DNA of 64,000 nucleotides from Macrostomum hystrix. Taxonomy: Eukaryota > Platyhelminthes > Macrostomidae. A program made the position numbers and the translations under genes. Of this stretch, positions 37,901 to 48,717 are shown in pieces (the stretch's first letter is position 1; each line of letters starts with the position of its first letter). The DNA lies in NCBI GenBank assembly GCA_950097015.1, contig CATNEN010000038.1:3245501-3309500 (forward strand). The letters run 5' to 3'. The notes under the pieces were generated by a model that was given only the letters and a program-made list of their open reading frames with translations, made no database searches and was not told the origin of the DNA.

Positions 37901-40592
37901 ACTCCAACTTTGACCGAAGCAACTTCCACCGCAACTCGAACTACGGCCGCATTAACTTCAACACCAACTCCAACTTTGACCTCAACAGCAACTTCAACTA
38001 CGGCAACATCGACCGCAGTCACTTCAACCGCAACTCCATCAACGACAGCGGCAACTTCAAACGCAACTCCAGCTTTGACAGCAGCAAACTCAACAGCTAC
38101 TTCAACTCCAACTACGGCAACTTTACCGGCAACACAAACTTCGACCGCAGCCACTTCAAGCGCTACTTCAACAACGGCCGCAAGAATCTCAACAGCAACT
38201 CAAACTACGGTCGCAACCACATCATCCGCAACTCCAACTACGAGTACGATAGCGGCAACTTCAACTACAACTCTAACTAGGACAGCGGCAATTTCAACCA
38301 TGACTGCAACTTCGACCGCAGCCACTTCAACCGCAACTCCAGCTTCGACTGCAGCCACTTCAGCCGCAACTACAACTTCGACCGCAGCCACTTCAACCGC
38401 AACTCCAACTTCGACCGCAGCCACTTCAACTGCAACTCCAACTTCGACCGCAGCTACTTCAACCGCAACTACAACTTCGACCGCAGCTACTTCAACCGCA
38501 ACTACAACTTCGACCGCAGCTACTTCAACCGCAACTACAACTTCAATCATGACTGCAACTTCGACCGCAGCTACATCAACTGCAACTCCAACTTTGACCG
38601 CAGCCACTTCAACCGCAACCCCAACTTCGACCGCAGCCACTTCAGCCGCAACTACAACTTCGACCGCACCTACTTCAACCGCACTTCCAACTTCAATCAT
38701 GACTGCAACTTCGACCGCAGCTACATCAACTGCAACTACAACTTCGACCGCAGCCACTTCAACCGCAACTACAACTTCGACCGCAGCCACTTCAGCCGCA
38801 ACTACAACTTCGACTGCAGCCACTTCAATCGCAACTCCAACTTCGACCGCACCTACTTCAACCGCACTTCCAACTTCAATCATGACTGCAACTTCGACCG
38901 CAGCTACATCAACTGCAACTACAACTTCGACCGCAGCCACTTCAACCGCAACTACAACTTCGACCGCAGCCACTTCAGCCGCAACTCCAACTTCGACTGC
39001 AGCCACTTCAATCGCAACTCCAACTTCGACCGCACCTACTTCAACCGCACTTCCAACTTCAATCATGACTGCAACTTCGACCGCAGCTACATCAACTGCA
39101 ACTCCAACTTCGACCGCAGCCACTTCAGCCGCAACTCCAACTCCGACTGCAGCCACTTCAGCCGCAACTCCAACTTCGACTGCAGCCACTTCAATCGCAA
39201 CTCCAACTTCGACCGCAGCGACTTCAACCGCAACTACAGCTCCGACGACAAATAAGACGATGACCACAACTATTACGAACAGCACAACACTAAAGACGAG
39301 CACAAATCCAACCACAGCAGCAACCATGGCTCAAGCAACACCTACGACTCTAGCGTCGACCACAATTCCAACGGCAGATACAACTACTCATAAAACAACA
39401 ATAACGACTTCAACAAAGACTTCTCTTCCTGTAACCCCAGACACTTCAACAGCAAGCACAGCGGCTTTAACGAACACTCAAATAGCGACTACTACAGCGA
39501 CAACCCCAACAGCAAACGCAACAACAAGCTCTGCAGCACTTACGACTGCAACCACAGCCGCCTCAGAAACTTCGTCTACTTCGATTACCACAACTTTAAA
39601 CACTTCTAGACCAACAAGTACTTCAACAACTTCGAACCCAATCGCAACCTCTACTCTAATATCAGCCCCAAGTAGTATGGATTCAAGTACAACCACCACA
39701 ACTAAGACAGCAGAAGCGACGACATCCTCAGATACACCGACGTCGACCAGTAATACAACTATCACGGCTCAAATGGCAACAGAAGTAAGCGCCATGAGTT
39801 CAACAACAATAAATTCAAGTCCTTCTACATCGACTAATCCAGCAAGTACTGCAACAAGCGCACAGTCAACAGCGAGCAGTTCTACAGCGACGTCATCGCC
39901 TTCAAAGACGGAGACAACAACAAGAGCGACCACTGCCACAACATCCTGCATTTGCCCGACTAACTATCAGCCAGTGTTTAAAAGAGTAAAGGCCATTCCG
40001 GTCTCATTTAGATTCGCTAATCTTCAATGGTTCGAGGACTATAAGGATTCTAGCACCTGGCGTTATAAACAGCTTGCCAATTATGCATTTGAAACAATCA
40101 TGAAAGTGGCCAGGTCCACATGGCTCTACGGAGAGCTCCAAAATGTGATCAACATTCAGTTTGTCAGCGGAAGTGTCGTCGTGTCTGGCAGCCTTTTGGT
40201 GAACGATGCCGAAAAGAACACAGTGTCAGCGATTCTCAGCGCCTTGGAAACCGGATTCATGACCACAGACCTGGGCGGCATTATTGTTGACAGCTTTGGA
40301 TTCAATTGTAAGTAAATAAATGCTATAACCGGATTGTCAAGATGACGTGGTGTAAGGGCACAGGCATGGAAAACAAAAAACTGGCTTTTAATGCACTTAT
40401 TTACATGTTACTCTTACAGTCCAACCAAAATTCATAACTTCAGCGTCCGCAAATGCAACAACAGTTGAAGTATTGCTCAAGACCACCACAGCGCTTCCTG
40501 TAACGCAAGAGTACACAGCTCTCATCGCCGCTCTCATCACTGTTGGAGCCGTCCTAGTGCTCTCCGTCGTTGTGTTCACTGTGGTAAATTGA
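22937..40592 (+). CDS. Membrane-tethered mucin: ten six-Cys domains, Ser/Thr-rich linkers, SEA domain
   Basis: Eighteen exons join in frame: 22937-22943, 23277-23453, 23668-24285, 24635-25947 (or from 24620, also in frame), 26032-26601, 26695-27073, 27159-27328, 27466-27859, 27934-28097, 28200-28799, 34665-35064, 35138-35307, 35613-35949, 36272-36444, 36524-36872, 36993-37162, 37250-40307, 40420-40592; 3,073 residues. A signal peptide (MPGHSVAALCLVLACQAAQS) needs the seven-base first exon. Ten copies of a ~130-residue domain follow, each with six conserved cysteines and motifs VNG, GCR, GN(V/I) and YQFFLSI, separated by Thr/Ser-rich linkers. Residues about 2080-2895 are a Thr/Ser/Ala repeat region expected to be O-glycosylated. 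A SEA domain (about 2897-3020) has GSVVV at 2971-2975, the self-cleavage motif of MUC1-type mucins. The last 24 residues are hydrophobic with no tail, so it is a type I membrane protein, or GPI-anchored, or has a missed last exon. Likely cell-surface protection or adhesion. The repeated domain is unknown to me. Confidence 0.85.
23510..23625 (-). mobile_element. tRNA-derived SINE-like element (copy 1, in a mucin intron)
   Basis: On the minus strand the sequence starts near GGGGATCAATGACAGACC (A-box-like) and reaches GAGCTCGATTCC (B-box-like) before CGCGGCGAG. The order and spacing resemble a tRNA head with its Pol III boxes. A better-preserved copy lies at 36003-36155 in another intron of the same gene. 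Confidence 0.55.
23670..24099 (+). other. Six-Cys domain copy 1 (single exon)
   Basis: The first repeat of the unrecognised domain, with VNGLSQQSYIPD at its start, CRS at the GCR position, VCVNGNV in the middle and CFTALSPACLTT at its end. It lacks the central phase-0 intron found in copies 3-10. Copy 2 (25261-25693) also lacks it. The later copies are at 25783-26292, 26439-26964, 27159-27704, 27934-28454, 28638-34927, 35138-35867, 36272-36784 and 36993-37502, each interrupted by an intron just before the central Cys. Confidence 0.8.
24095..24225 (+). repeat. Coding hexamer microsatellite (Thr-Ser linker)
   Basis: About twenty copies of ACCAGC/ACTAGC encode a Thr-Ser run in the linker after the first six-Cys domain. 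A pure hexamer tract like this is prone to length change, so linker length is likely polymorphic. Confidence 0.9.
29060..29440. other. Unique interior segment of the mucin-intron Helitron
   Basis: Non-repetitive DNA between the Helitron 5' end and the minisatellite. No gene or RNA recognised; the short open frame at 28854-29060 simply reads through the Helitron terminus. Confidence 0.4.
29445..33530. repeat. 23-bp minisatellite (about 4.1 kb) within the intronic Helitron
   Basis: About 175 units of consensus GAATCATGGCTAAACCAGAGTTT, with common variants at CAGAG/CAGCG/TAGAG and TTT/TCT/CTT. Runs of the same variant (ten successive CAGCG units at 30550-30790) and repeated multi-unit blocks (for example 29850-30050 and 30100-30300) show local duplication. 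The period equals that of the unrelated satellite in the minus-strand Helitrons. Confidence 0.93.
33570..34520. repeat. 18-bp minisatellite within the intronic Helitron
   Basis: About fifty units of consensus CTGGGGGATCATTGTCAA. The 18-bp unit keeps all frames open, giving several long but meaningless six-residue-repeat frames on both strands. It ends about 65 bases before the Helitron 3' hairpin. Confidence 0.92.
36003..36155 (-). mobile_element. tRNA-derived SINE (copy 2, in a mucin intron)
   Basis: On the minus strand: GGGGTGAGTGGCAGAGCG (A box TGGCAGAGCG), an anticodon-arm-like stretch, then GATTTCGATTCC (B box), then a non-tRNA body with TGCAATTCACGCCC. This is the layout of a Pol III SINE with a tRNA head. 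Related sequence occurs at 23510-23625 and 55425-55490. Confidence 0.7.
37500..39946 (+). repeat. Coding repeat region of the mucin (Thr/Ser/Ala-rich)
   Basis: About 815 residues, nearly all Thr, Ser, Ala and Pro. Between about 38290 and 39240 the DNA is a tandem array of 33-bp units encoding TSTAATSTATT-like peptides, with a higher-order block containing TSIMTATSTAATSTAT repeated four times. The other two frames are partly open because the codons are ACN/TCN/GCN, but only this frame fits the exon structure. Confidence 0.88.
39947..40330 (+). other. SEA domain with autoproteolysis motif
   Basis: The frame passes from the Thr-rich repeat into CICPTNYQPVFKRV, then VSFRFANLQWFEDYKD, then INIQFVSGSVVVSGSLLV. 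The G|SVVV sequence in the third strand is the known self-cleavage site of SEA domains in membrane mucins. Cleavage would leave a non-covalent heterodimer holding the large mucin subunit at the cell surface. The domain is split by the last intron (40308-40419). Confidence 0.8.
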
Positions 40593-40679
40593 ACCGTTGA
40601 TCATTGTGGCGCTTAGAGGTCAAAGTTGACAATTAAGGGCTCCTAGTTGGATAGAGAGCAGGGCAGAAGGGCCGTCAGT

Positions 40680-41636
40680 GGAACAGAGGGTGGATGACAG
40701 ATCCAGATGGTGGATGGCAGATGCAGATGGTGGATGGCAGATCCAGATGGTGGATGGCAGATGCAGATGGTGGATGGCAGATGGTGAATGGCAGATGGTG
40801 GATGGCAGATGGTGGATGGCAGATGGTGGATGGCAGATGGTGGATGGCAGATGGTGGATGGTGGATGGCAGATGGTGGATGGCAGATGGTGGATGGCAGA
40901 TGGTGGATGGCAGATGGTGGATGGTGGATGGCAGATGGTGGATGGCAGATGGTGGATGGCAGATGGTGGATGGCAGATGGTGGATGGTGGATGGCAGATG
41001 GTGGATGGCAGATGGTGGATGGCAGATGGTGGATGGTGGATGGCAGATGGTGGATGGTGGATAGCAGATGGTGGATGACAGATGGTGGATGGTGGATGAC
41101 AGATCGTGGATGGCAGATGGTGGATGGCAGATGGTGGATGGTGGATGGCAGATGGTGGATGGTGGATGGTGGATGGTGGATGGCAGATGGTGGATGGCAG
41201 ATGGTGGATGGTGGATAGCAGATGGTGGATGGTGGATGGTGGATGACAGATGGTGGATGGCAGATGGTGGATGGCAGATGGTGGATGGCAGATGGTGGAT
41301 GGCAGATGGTGGATGGCAGATGGTGGATGGCAGATGGTGGATGGCAGATGGTGGATGGCAGATGGTGGATGGCAGATGGCAGATGGTGGATGGCAGATGG
41401 TGGATGGTGGATGGCAGATGGTGGATGGCAGATGGTGGATGGTGGATGGCAGATGGTGGATGGCAGATGGTGGATGGCAGATGGTGGATGGGATGGTGGA
41501 TGGCAGATGGTGGATGGCAGATGGTGGATGGCAGATGGTGGATGGCAGATGGTGGATGGCAGATGGTGGATGGCAGATGGCAGATGGTGGATGGCAGATG
41601 GTGGATGGTGGATGGCAGATGGTGGATAGTCGAGTA
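40680..41636. repeat. 14-bp minisatellite downstream of the mucin gene
   Basis: Units of GATGGTGGATGGCA, with irregular 10-bp and 20-bp variants. All frames are open on both strands for long stretches (Trp/Met/Asp-rich one way, His/Pro/Ser-rich the other). This follows from a short repeat without stop triplets and is not evidence of a protein. Confidence 0.93.
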
Positions 41637-41703
41637 GATACTGGCAAAGCAAATAAACCCCGTGCCCCATTCCAGATCTACGTGCTTCTCCTTCGGCGAC
41701 TAA

Positions 41704-42750
41704 GGAATAAAGAGGGCGGCATGACCGACGGGGCTGAGAGACTGAGCTAAATTCAACAAAGACCTGATCCAAATCTGAGAAAAAATCGACTCTTTCACTC
41801 TTGGTTTTTCCTAACTAGCTCAGTTTCTAATGCCGTATGTATGAGTAGTTTTTTTCGTTTGTTTACGATACGTAGGCTATAACAGGGTCATTTTGGTACT
41901 TTTAAATTATCTGTGCTTTGCAAATGAAATTAACCAAGGCAACTTCTGAAAGACTGGAGGCCGTATAAAAGTTGCAAATTTTTCGCTGTTCTTACATTTT
42001 CCTTAATTGTGATCAATTTTGAGCTCAAGAACTTTGATTCGTTATCTTTTCCGTTTGGCCCTTTGGTACGAGTATCTTTTGACAACGCAACAGATCTATT
42101 ATACCCTTCTCGCGATCTGTGGAATAAATAAATCACTGCCCACTTGTTTAAATTATGAATGGTCGTAAGCGACCTCGGACTACTTATTTTAAGATTTTAA
42201 GGCTAATAAGACTTAAACGTTAGAAAGACCATGGAGGTTATTTCCAATACCTTGTTTTCTTTTTTTTGTGTCTTCTAAGATATTGAACCGACCACCAAGA
42301 AAATCCAGTACACACGTTAAACTTCTCCGCTTCATCATATATAACAGCTTCCAGGGTCTTTGACAAGAATCGCTGACTATCTCTACGACGCTGACTCGAA
42401 CGGCATTGAAAATTAGTTCATCGTAAAGGACGGATAACTTTTTCGATATGGTGGACTTTCACGAAAATCGGTCATTCGGTTTGGGAGCTATCGTGAAAAG
42501 TAGGACACCAATCCTTCTACCACCCGTGCTATTTCTGCTGTTAAGGTTTTACATCGGCCAATAAATTCTTACTCGGCCGCATCGAGCCATCTAAAATTCC
42601 TACATCATGTATTTTACCCCAGCAAGTGTCTACCGCTTGAGTTAATGTATAATGGGACTGGATCATTTCGAGGAATTTTACCTGCGTGACTTCCGATAGG
42701 CTTAAAATTGTCAACTGTAGTCTGTAGTCGTCTGCAGTTGTTTTTCATAT
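41704..42750. other. Intergenic sequence with a dispersed-repeat copy
   Basis: No gene seen. About 42345-42540 is the inverted partner of the repeat at 20240-20470. Confidence 0.5.
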
Positions 42751-42751
42751 A

Positions 42752-43570
42752 CGAGGGATGTCCAAAAAGGCTTAGGAATTTTTCACATAGCTATTTTCAA
42801 CAGCTAGCAAGAGTAACAGCAACAAATTTATTTTATAGTGGCTTTATTTACAAATGACACAGTTAAAGAATTTTGAAAATACCACTAACTGTTCAAAAGT
42901 TATGCCTCCTTAACTGCAGTGGGTTACTGCATCTCAATACATGAACAGGAACTAAAATTTTGAAATCTCACAGAAATGAACCAAATTTAAACTTGTGCGC
43001 AAAATCTCTAGCGTGATGATGGTCCCACACTGCACAAAAGACACTCGAGGCAATAAAAAATGCAATTCAACCTCCTGCCTCACCCACCGTATTCACCCGA
43101 CCTGGCACCAGCTGATTTCGCCAGCTTCCCGAAGCTGAAGCAGCTTCTGAGGGGCAGAGTTCATGCCAACCGTGACTGCCGGGTGCGACGGGTTCTTGTC
43201 CACGAAATGCCAAGGCAGGCATATGCAGATGCCATTGACAGCATGCTTACCCAGTGGAAGAAGTGCATCCAACTGAAGGGTGACTATGTTGAGAAGGTCT
43301 CAGTTGCCACTTAGGACGACATTCTAACTTTTTTGAAGAGACAGCTGACCTGTTTCCTGTCGCTCCATATGCAGCCTCCATGTCCTTGTTCATGCAGTAC
43401 CCCACTGCAGTTAAGGAGGCATAACTTTTGAACAGTTAGTGATATTTTCAAAATTCTTTAACTGTCATGTGTAAATAAAGCCGCTATAAAATAAATTTGT
43501 TGCTGTTACTCTGGCTAGCTGTTGAAAAGAGCTACGTGAAAAAGTCCTAAGACTTTTTGGACACTTCTGG
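42752..43570 (+). mobile_element. Internally deleted mariner with long inverted ends
   Basis: Flanked by TA (42750-42751 and 43571-43572). The two ends are inverted copies over about 190 bp: GATGTCCAAAAAGGCTTAGG at the left against the complement of CCTAAGACTTTTTGGACAC at the right, continuing through TGCCTCCTTAACTGCAGTGG. Between them lies only the C-terminal part of a transposase. Confidence 0.8.
43036..43314 (+). pseudogene. Mariner transposase, C-terminal remnant
   Basis: The open frame from 43060 contains HPPYSPDLAPADFASFPKLK, the region holding the third catalytic Asp of mariner transposases, and ends WKKCIQLKGDYVEK, the usual mariner C-terminus. Just upstream a frame-shifted HDDGPTLHK corresponds to the second Asp motif. 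The N-terminal two-thirds is gone, so it is inactive. Confidence 0.8.
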
Positions 43571-43907
43571 TATATACACTAAAACATATAGTGCTAGCGA
43601 GCATTAACTGAAATACAAAAAATTCAATTTTAATCACCGTGATACCGTAACAATTAAACAAAGAAGGGAAGAAAAACGATTTAAGAAAAACAATACTCTC
43701 ACATTTATCCACCCAACAAAACTGCAATAACTTCAACCAGCTTTCGCGAATGCACTCACAGCCATATCTGACTGTCGGCCTCTCTCTGGCATATATTTTC
43801 TGCAGCACAAGCCGATACCAACAAACTCATTATCAACGCGCGGTAATGCATGGGGACCGAAGCAATAGTTGGGAACAGTGTCCGTAGAGAAGCAGCCAGC
43901 AACTAGC

Positions 43908-46900
43908 TCAGATGATGCCGATCTTATTGGCCACATCCAGGGCGTCGTGGTCGGCGCTAAGCTTGACGTAGGCCTTCTTAAGGCCGTCCGGCCTAATGAG
44001 AGTATTAACCTTGCTGGCCTCGATGTCATACAGCTTCTTGACCGCCGCCTTGATCAACGGCTTGCTAGCCCGCTTGTCAACAATGAACACAAGGGTGTTC
44101 TGCTCTTCGATCTTTTTCATTGACGACTCGGTGGTGAGCGGGTACTGCATGATTTTGAAGGCGTCCAACGGGTTACGCCTGGGCAGGGAACGACGGGCAT
44201 ACTTTGGCGCACGCGGCGGCCGATAGGTGTCCGGCCGTTTGAAGCGGGGCGTCGATCGGATCTTGCGCTTGCGCAACTGCTGGGTGCCCTTCAGCTGCTG
44301 GCCCTTGGCCTTGAGTGCCTTAGTAACTGTGGGTTGGAGAAGAAAAACTGATTAATGAATATCTATAAAACTCAAACACACAATTATCAGGAAAAATTAC
44401 GAAAATCTCAGGCCATAAGAGAAACGCAGAACTAGTTTTATGTGGAGAGTGGCATAGCTACTCTGAGAAGCGGCGGGGGAGGGCCGCCTATTTATCGATT
44501 GGCTGCTGCTCTCTCTCTCTCTGGGGAGTGTTTTTAATGCCCTGTGCGGAGCCACAGGGGCGGCTGTCCTGTTTCGCCCTCGTGTGCACATATTTTTCTT
44601 ATTTTATCTTCTTTTATTGCCAATGCCTCTGACTGCTCGGAATATACAGTATTCAGGATTATTTTAATCGCTCAAAGTCGCGACAAAGATCGTCTCGTCT
44701 CTGGGGGCTTTGTTCCCCCGCTTGTTCGTCTTGCTCGCCGTTGCCTTCTTTCCTCAGCGCTGTTCACTAGGTTAGCTTAATTCTACAGTAAGCAAGCCAA
44801 AAAAAATTTATTGTAAGCCAATCACATTCTAGATTGGAAGAGCAATAAATATAGTATGTATATTATTACATAATGTATATTAGTGTATATTATCACTACA
44901 TTATATAGTATGTATGTTAATTCATGTGGATGAGTTTTTTCAATATTGGGCCTAACTTAGATTAAACCCAAATAATCTAAATATACGAGTATCTAAAGGC
45001 TAAAATTATTGAAATTCATCACAAGAATCAGCAAGGCCTTACAAGGGACGTGATAAAATGCATCATTGAGAAATACAATTTGTTAAGATATATAATTTTT
45101 GTTTACTTCTTTTGTTGCTTTGTTTTACTGTTTTGTTTTGCTGCAATTTAAAATACTTTTCAATTTTTAATATGAATTTCGACTTATTTACATTTTAACT
45201 TAATTAGTCAGTGTAAGTGTAAAGGCATAAGTGACATCAAGACAAGTTACATGTAGTTAGTAGTCCTAGTCCTGGTTTGGTTTCCACAGTTGGTGTGCAT
45301 TGGAGTGCATTTGCTTGCCATTAGTGTGATTTTGGGGATTCGTTTTAGGTCATTTCTTGCATGCCTTTTACATGATCTGCACTATGGGCCACATGATAGG
45401 GACACTAATGAGCGAAAAAAAACCGGAAAAAATAAAAAAGATAAAAAACAATGCTATGTTCTGATGAAAAAAAGAACATACATTTTATTTTAAGAAAATA
45501 AAGCCTACTATCAATAGAAAGAACATAAAATTTACTTTACAACAAGTGTTTATATGCTACAATTAGTGCAAAAACTAAAGAGTTATGGTGCCAAAATTTG
45601 TTATTTTTAAAGTATTTGCTGTATGATCAAAATTTAGAAAAAAAAACTTTATATAGAACCTAAAAATTTTACTAAAGCATTGATGCTGAAAAATAAAAAT
45701 AAAAAATTAAGAAAGAGAATATAAAAATATATATTAACAATTCATTTTTAGTAAGACTGTTTTTTTACTTTGCAACTTTTTTGGTTGAAATTGTCTTTTT
45801 TCAATCATTGTTTATAATAATAGTGTTTTCCAAGTGTATCCCATCCCATTTAAATTTTATGTTGAATTTTATGTAAAATATGATACATTCAAACATTTTT
45901 ATTTTCCTTTAGCGGAATCTCCCAGAAACATCATACATGCACAACCTCCCAAATCTTAGCCGGCCGTGCGACTTATTAGCGCTTGGTCGATTGGTTTTTG
46001 CAACTTACCTTGCTTGGCCCCGGTTTCACCCGGCCGGTTCAGCTGGGTGTTGCGCATGTATGAGAAACATATTTCTCTAATGTACCCCTTTACGCATTTC
46101 AGATGGCTTTTGCAATTGACTGTAAATAGTAAATTGATGTCTATAGGACATTTATTTGTTAAACTATGGAATAGGAATGGCTTTGCCACTTCTTTAAAGC
46201 CAAAAGAGTTTTATATTGTAAACAAATGAACATGTCTCGTCAGCATAGTAATCCTATTCAATGTAAAATTGAAATTTAATACTTTAATACTGAGTGTTAA
46301 TAGAAAATATATGTATTCTATAGTGTAGATAATGAAAAATAAACTATATGCTTTTGAAATAAAAAATAAACATTTAAATTAAAAAAGTTATAGCAATTTT
46401 TTTGTTTTCTAAGTCAAATCTATCTGGTCATCTGGATTACAGCCCCTTATGGGAAAAATACATTACGAAAACAACTAAAATGTTGATCAAAAATTGTTAT
46501 AACTTTTTTATTACTTGACCAATTTTGATGAGTGAGGTGTCTTTTAACTCAGACAAGCAAGATCTGTAACACAAGAAAACCAAAAATATGGAATTTTTTA
46601 TTTTTAATTTCTTACTAGAGCCCTTACACATGATATATAAACAATTCAGAGAAAAATACTGTTCGAATACTGTTTTACATACTGCACTATAGACAATTGT
46701 TGTAAATATTTTATATTTTACATGTTTACATGTTTAACTAACATTTGTTTTAATAAAAAAATCTTAAAACATATATTTTATATTTAGAATATATCAAACA
46801 AAATATATACAAAATATCATAGAGTATTAAACTGCCATATGAATAACAATAGGAACTATTTGTTTGGCTTTTCTTTTTGGTAGTTGTTATTTGTCCGGTT

Positions 46901-48717
46901 AACCACCCAAGGACTTAATTTCTCCCCTTTCAATGAGCAGGAGCAACGATCCTCCCAAAGAACACTCTTGCCCTACTAATAGCCATCTTGAGTCTTGACC
47001 TCACAAAGACCAAACTATACCCTTGAACAAAGTTAGTCCCTGAAACAACCGAATTTCTGGAAAAGGTTTTACTTTTTTTAATTAACTGATAGGGTAATGT
47101 ATCATCAACCGAACAGTGTATCTTCAAAACCGAACAAGAATTTTGACTCCTTCCTTGGTCTTGTGCAAGATAGAAACAAGCTATTGTGTTTCACAGAACA
47201 ACTAATTTGAAAGTTGAAGAAACTATCTACAAGCTGAGGCATGATGTGCAATGAAGCATTAAGAGAAAAGAAAGATATTGATGTTTCAGTAGAAATTTTT
47301 ATTGCAAAAGCATACTTTTTAACAACATTTTTTCAGTATGTACTTTAAACAAAAATTGTATGTGGTTGCTTGCCAATTAAATGACCATAAATGTAGTTAT
47401 TTATAGAGCATGAAAAATTCTTTCAAATTACATAATTCATGATAGTTCACTCCTTAAAATAAGATTAAACCACTCACTCAAATTGTACAACCAAACATCA
47501 AATTCTCTGTTTGGTTTGAAGATACATGAAAATCATTGTTCGGTTTTAGATAAAAAGCAGGAATAACTTTTTTTCTATTTGACAAAATAGCAAAAGCAGA
47601 TACTTTTTAGAAAGATGTAACTGTTTTCTATAACTTGGCTTTTAATTTATCATCATATCTTAAATAGAAAATCTGTAGCTTAGGTTTGAAGTTAAAAAAA
47701 TACACATTCTTGTTTGGTTGATGATACATTACCCTAAGCGAAAATAATTTGAGACACAAACTTCAAATCTGAATGACTGTCCTTTTGTAGCTTGTTAATT
47801 ATTTTATCTTACAAATGATAGAGGTTCTCGTGGTAGCGCTACAACCCCTACAACCTCGATTAACCGGACGAATAATCAAACGGCTATTTGTCCAGTTAAC
47901 CGGACAAATAACAACTGCCTTTCTTTTGAGGGCCTAACACTTGCAATTTTAGGCCTTTTAGTAAATGGCAAGAAAAACTGTATATTCTTGCTACAAAAAA
48001 ATGAATTACTAAATTGCTTGGTTACAAAATTGAGGCTTTAATTTGTGAATAAGTATTGTGGATAGTTGTAATTTCTGGATCAAACTTGGTGAAAGCATAT
48101 TTAGTCAAATAGCCCTCTTGCAAATATACAGTTTAAAGGTATAAAAAACTATAATCATATTTTTGATTCTTTAAGAAATTTTCTGATGTTAATAAGCTTA
48201 GTCTAATTATAACTTAAATGCTTTACCATCCTAACAGTTAAATTCAAAGACTGTTGTGAACAGTAGTTGTTTGTGTTGCCATTTAGACCAAAGGCCATTA
48301 TTGTATGTGGCTGTTTTGTTGAGTGGCCATGGTAGCAAAAGGACACATAGATTAAAATAAACTCTACCTATTGTGTATACAACTAGTTATCTGTTATAAG
48401 TAGGTTGAGATAGATAACTACTTCAGTTTTGCTTAAAAAAGCTGTTTAACAAGTAGGGCCTAGAACAAGTAAAAAATTACACTTTAGGACTACATCTTGA
48501 AACAGAATTCTCAAAACCGAAGTTTTAAATCTGATAACTAGTGACGAATGAACTATTGAATGAGTAAAGTGGTAAATAATACATTAGATCACTAGCTAGC
48601 AATGATCAGATTAGTTTGAAATTAGGTTCAATTAACAGAACAACAGCAGAAGTAAAATATCTTACCAGACTTCTTTGCGGGGTCTCCCTTTGTTGCCTTT
48701 GGCTTCGTTGGGGCCAT
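43908..48717 (-). CDS. RPL23A: Ribosomal protein L23a (uL23)
   Basis: Two coding exons: 48717-48666 (17 codons plus one base, [17 protein letters not shown]) and 44326-43908. The donor GTAAG and acceptor CACAG join in phase to give 156 residues, the same length as human RPL23A. The C-terminal part carries the conserved uL23 core: [55 protein letters not shown] and [12 protein letters not shown]. It binds 28S rRNA near the peptide exit tunnel on the large subunit and is a docking point for nascent-chain factors. The Lys-rich N-terminal extension is the eukaryotic type, acting in nuclear import. The 4.3-kb intron is AT-rich and hosts MITEs; nothing suggests a pseudogene. Confidence 0.96.
44327..46879 (-). 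other. RPL23A intron, 3' part
   Basis: AT-rich intron sequence. One GC-rich island at about 45955-46060 stands out: on the minus strand it reads GGGTGAAACCGGGGCCAAGC then AAG and GTAAGTT, a strong donor after a hairpin-rich stretch. It may be a cryptic or alternative exon. No snoRNA could be made out by eye. Confidence 0.4.
46880..47920. mobile_element. MITE-like element A with ~22-bp inverted ends (hosts MITE B)
   Basis: AGTTGTTATTTGTCCGGTTA at about 46882 is matched by its inverted copy ending near 47917 (TAACCGGACAAATAACAACT). A second partial copy of the right end lies just inside, near 47862. The interior is occupied mostly by MITE B (47092-47734), inserted later. It lies inside the RPL23A intron. 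Confidence 0.6.
47092..47734. mobile_element. TA-flanked MITE B, copy 1
   Basis: Starts GGGTAATGTATCATCAACC and ends with its inverted copy, with TA on each side (47090-47091, 47735-47736), as expected for Tc1/mariner-type MITEs. Length 643 bp. No transposase. Copy 2 (49218-49963) is closely similar but carries extra insertions. Confidence 0.75.

Noticed and set aside
37468-38280. 270-codon Asn/Tyr/Arg-rich open frame in the second phase
   Set aside because: It is the shifted reading of the Thr/Ser/Ala mucin repeat; splice phases and the downstream SEA domain support the other frame.
40643-41772. Several open frames of 100-365 codons on both strands (Trp/Asp/Met or His/Pro/Ser repeats)
   Set aside because: They are products of a stop-free 14-bp minisatellite; frames overlap on both strands and have no conserved part.
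46000-46015. U1 snRNA-like ACTTACCTTG
   Set aside because: The match stops after about ten bases, no U1 body follows, and it is simply the complement of a splice donor on the other strand.
44327-48665. snoRNA hosted in the RPL23A intron
   Set aside because: Vertebrate RPL23A hosts snoRNAs, but I found no convincing C/D or H/ACA box set by eye here.
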